Below, piece after piece: positions 4,980-6,469 of a stretch of DNA of 6,469 bases. The stretch spans positions 1-6,469 of the forward strand of contig CAKTFF010000127.1 of NCBI GenBank assembly GCA_934553185.1, written 5' to 3'. Position 1 is the stretch's first letter, and every line of letters starts with the position of its first letter. The position numbers and the translations under genes are program-made. This DNA comes from an uncultured Devosia sp. (GTDB taxonomy: Bacteria > Pseudomonadota > Alphaproteobacteria > Rhizobiales > Devosiaceae). The notes under the pieces were generated by a model. That model was not told where the DNA came from. It saw only the letters and a list, made by a program, of their open reading frames with translations, and made no database searches.

Positions 4980-5917
4980 AGTTGAACGTCCTCGATAGAA
5001 TGGCTCTTGCCCTTTTTGAGGATCAGGTCCGCCCGTCCGCGCGTCGGCAGAACATTGTCCAGGAGGTTTGGCAGGTTAATCGTCCGCCACACGACGCGTC
5101 CGAATTCCCCTGCCTCTGCCTCGCTCATTTTGGCGAAGCGGCGGAAAAACGAGGTTGGGTCCTTGAAGGCGGTTTCGCGCAAGCGGAAGAAGCGCTCCAT
5201 GAACCATTGTTCCAGGTCGTCATTATCGGCGTCGATATAGATGGAGAAATCCAGGAAGTCGGACGCAAAGAGGATGGGCTTGCCATCACGCGGCAGTTCG
5301 CCCGGCTGCAGGATATTGAGCCCTTCGACAATAAGGATATCGGGACGGTCGACGGTGATCTCGCTGCCCTCCACCACGTCATAAACAAGGTGGGAATAAA
5401 CCGGCACGCTGATCTGGCCCTTGCCCGACTTGATGTCGGCGAGAAACTGCACGAAGCGCGCGCGATCATAGCTTTCAGGAAAGCCCTTGCGCTCCATGAT
5501 GCCGCGTTCAGCCAAGATCTTGTTGGGATGAAGGAAGCCATCGGTGGTCACGAGATCCACCTTCGGGCTCGATGGCCAGCGCTGCAACAGGGCCTGGAGG
5601 ATACGGGCGGTGGTGGACTTGCCCACCGCTACCGATCCCGCCACGCCGATGATGAACGGCACGCGCTGATCCGGCGTCTGGAGGAACCGCGTCGAGACAT
5701 TATGGAGACCCTGTACGGCCTCCACGTAAAAGCTGAGGAGACGCGTCAGCGGCAGGTAGACCTCTTCGGCCTCTTCTAGCGAAATGGGATCGCTGAGGGT
5801 GCGCAGACGGGCAATGTCCTCGCGTGTCAGCGTCATTGGCTCGTCGGCGCGCAGCCGGCTCCACTCCGCCTTGCTGAACCGATGATAGGGCGCGAGCGCC
5901 GGCTTGCGCTTGGCCAT
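4967..5917 (-). CDS. coaA: Type I pantothenate kinase
   Basis: This enzyme phosphorylates pantothenate with ATP, the first and usually rate-setting step of coenzyme A synthesis in the cytoplasm. The product has 316 residues, the same length as the E. coli enzyme. It shows the P-loop GVAGSVAVGKST at 91-102, TTDGFLHPN at 124-132 with the catalytic Asp126, RKGFPESYD at 143-151, PVYSHLVYDVV at 172-182, and ILIVEGLNILQ at 194-204. Near the C-terminus are RLRETAFKDP at 245-254 and the INLPNLLDNVLPTRGRADL segment. The ATG (5917-5915) shares one base with the hisE stop (TGATG), so coaA is translationally coupled to the histidine genes upstream; no separate promoter was sought inside hisE. In bacteria with type I kinases, CoA and its thioesters inhibit the enzyme. 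Family assignment is very secure. Confidence 0.97.
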   Translation of the reverse strand: MAKRKPALAPYHRFSKAEWSRLRADEPMTLTREDIARLRTLSDPISLEEAEEVYLPLTRLLSFYVEAVQGLHNVSTRFLQTPDQRVPFIIGVAGSVAVGKSTTARILQALLQRWPSSPKVDLVTTDGFLHPNKILAERGIMERKGFPESYDRARFVQFLADIKSGKGQISVPVYSHLVYDVVEGSEITVDRPDILIVEGLNILQPGELPRDGKPILFASDFLDFSIYIDADNDDLEQWFMERFFRLRETAFKDPTSFFRRFAKMSEAEAGEFGRVVWRTINLPNLLDNVLPTRGRADLILKKGKSHSIEDVQLRRV

Positions 5918-6234
5918 CAGCTCGTCTTTCCCCGCGCGGCTTTTTCTTGGAGCCCCGATTGCCCCGTCCGCCGGTCAAGCTCGGCCATGACTTCGCTCAG
6001 CGGCACCCCGCCGGCGCGCAGCACAACAAGGAGGTGGAACAGAACATCGGCCGATTCCTTGACCAGCTCGGCGCGATTGCCGGTCACGGCGGCGATCACC
6101 GCTTCGGTGGCTTCCTCGCCCAGCTTTTGCGCGCATTTCTCCATCCCGCGCGCCAGCAGCTTGGCGGTATAGCTCTCGTCGGGTGAAGCCGCGGCTCGCA
6201 GGGCGACGCGCTTTTCGAGCTCATCAAGGGTCAC
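5917..6234 (-). CDS. hisE: Phosphoribosyl-ATP pyrophosphatase
   Basis: This enzyme hydrolyses phosphoribosyl-ATP to phosphoribosyl-AMP and pyrophosphate, the second step of histidine synthesis. The 105-residue stand-alone HisE has the MazG-like metal-binding pattern: EExxE at 40-44 (E40, E41, E44) within [13 protein letters not shown], and ExxD at 60-63 within [13 protein letters not shown]. The [11 protein letters not shown] end is typical of alphaproteobacterial HisE. Translation starts with GTG (6234-6232) inside a GTGA overlap with the hisF stop. Its own TGA overlaps the coaA ATG. In many gammaproteobacteria this activity is fused to HisI; here it is separate. The 4-base and 1-base overlaps mark a tight operon hisF-hisE-coaA. 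Confidence 0.96.
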   Translation of the reverse strand: MTLDELEKRVALRAAASPDESYTAKLLARGMEKCAQKLGEEATEAVIAAVTGNRAELVKESADVLFHLLVVLRAGGVPLSEVMAELDRRTGQSGLQEKAARGKTS

Positions 6235-6469
6235 AGCGAGGCTCCAATTCCACCAGGGTCCATGCGCACAGCTACACCGTGGTCACGCAAATAGCTCTTG
6301 GCCTGCGGAATAGTGAAGGTGCCGAAGTGAAAGATCGACGCCGCCAGCACGGCGCTGGCATGGCCCTCGACCACGCCATCCACCAGGTCCTGTAGCGATC
6401 CGACCCCGCCCGAGGCCACCACCGGCACTTCCACCGCATCGGCAATGGTGCGGGTGAGCGCCAGATCAA
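6231..6469 (-). CDS. hisF: Imidazole glycerol phosphate synthase cyclase subunit, C-terminal part (cut by window edge)
   Basis: HisF, paired with the glutaminase HisH, closes the imidazole ring to give imidazole-glycerol phosphate and AICAR. Only the last 78 residues are visible, starting [20 protein letters not shown]. That stretch and the following GGVGS contain the phosphate-binding SGG loop of the (beta/alpha)8 barrel, and [12 protein letters not shown] holds the last phosphate-binding strand-turn. The chain ends [13 protein letters not shown], somewhat longer than the minimal family end. The catalytic aspartates lie outside the window. The stop overlaps the hisE GTG. The frame runs open through the right edge, so the gene is truncated only by the window. 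Confidence 0.95.
   Translation of the reverse strand, partial: DLALTRTIADAVEVPVVASGGVGSLQDLVDGVVEGHASAVLAASIFHFGTFTIPQAKSYLRDHGVAVRMDPGGIGASL

Noticed and set aside
4805..5779. Long plus-strand open frame of 324 codons
   Set aside because: It is antisense to coaA, whose motifs are complete, and overlaps the end of the VOC gene; its composition is that of a GC-rich shadow frame.
1..6469. Mobile element, CRISPR array, tRNA, riboswitch or toxin-antitoxin pair
   Set aside because: No spaced direct repeats of CRISPR type, no transposase or integrase motif, no tRNA cloverleaf and no riboswitch-like leader were found; the genes are core functions with even base composition.

Overview
This 6.5-kb window is GC-rich chromosomal DNA from an alphaproteobacterium, most likely of the order Hyphomicrobiales (Rhizobiales). 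A Devosia-like organism is a guess from protein style and the intergenic palindrome. The clues are the gene order hisF-hisE-coaA, the short dapB-gpmA pair, nth divergent from a DUF2244 gene, and a CCTCGGG-CTTGA-CCCGAGG intergenic palindrome of a type common in that class. I could not run a search, so the genus is not established. Coding density is very high. There are no tRNA or rRNA genes, CRISPR arrays, insertion sequences or phage genes, and no gene-free stretch over 300 bases.

Left part (1-2877): a TetR-family repressor, cut by the window edge, diverges from a four-helix DUF2214 membrane protein, with a candidate operator between them. The DUF2214 gene converges on and overlaps the end of nth (endonuclease III). 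nth diverges from a DUF2244 membrane protein across a 48-bp gap that holds a perfect 10-bp inverted repeat and a possible shared -10 element. Next, on the plus strand, is an Ada-like gene: an AraC-type HTH fused to an O6-methylguanine methyltransferase domain, without the N-terminal zinc domain. Two DNA repair genes therefore flank the DUF2244 gene.

Middle (2878-4953): a 170-bp convergent spacer holds two stem-loops, one a REP-like palindrome. On the minus strand dapB (lysine/diaminopimelate synthesis) is followed by gpmA (glycolysis), joined by a TGATG stop-start overlap. A small plus-strand VOC-fold gene lies upstream and diverges from dapB.

Right part (4954-6469): a minus-strand operon, in transcription order hisF (3' part only), hisE and coaA, joined by a GTGA and then a TGATG overlap. 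It supplies the late-middle steps of histidine synthesis and the first step of coenzyme A synthesis.

Nearly everything is core metabolism and DNA repair. I found no convincing sign of an undescribed system. The most interesting points are regulatory: the symmetric nth/DUF2244 spacer, the TetR operator candidate, the REP-like element, and a heptamer that recurs between dapB and the VOC gene.
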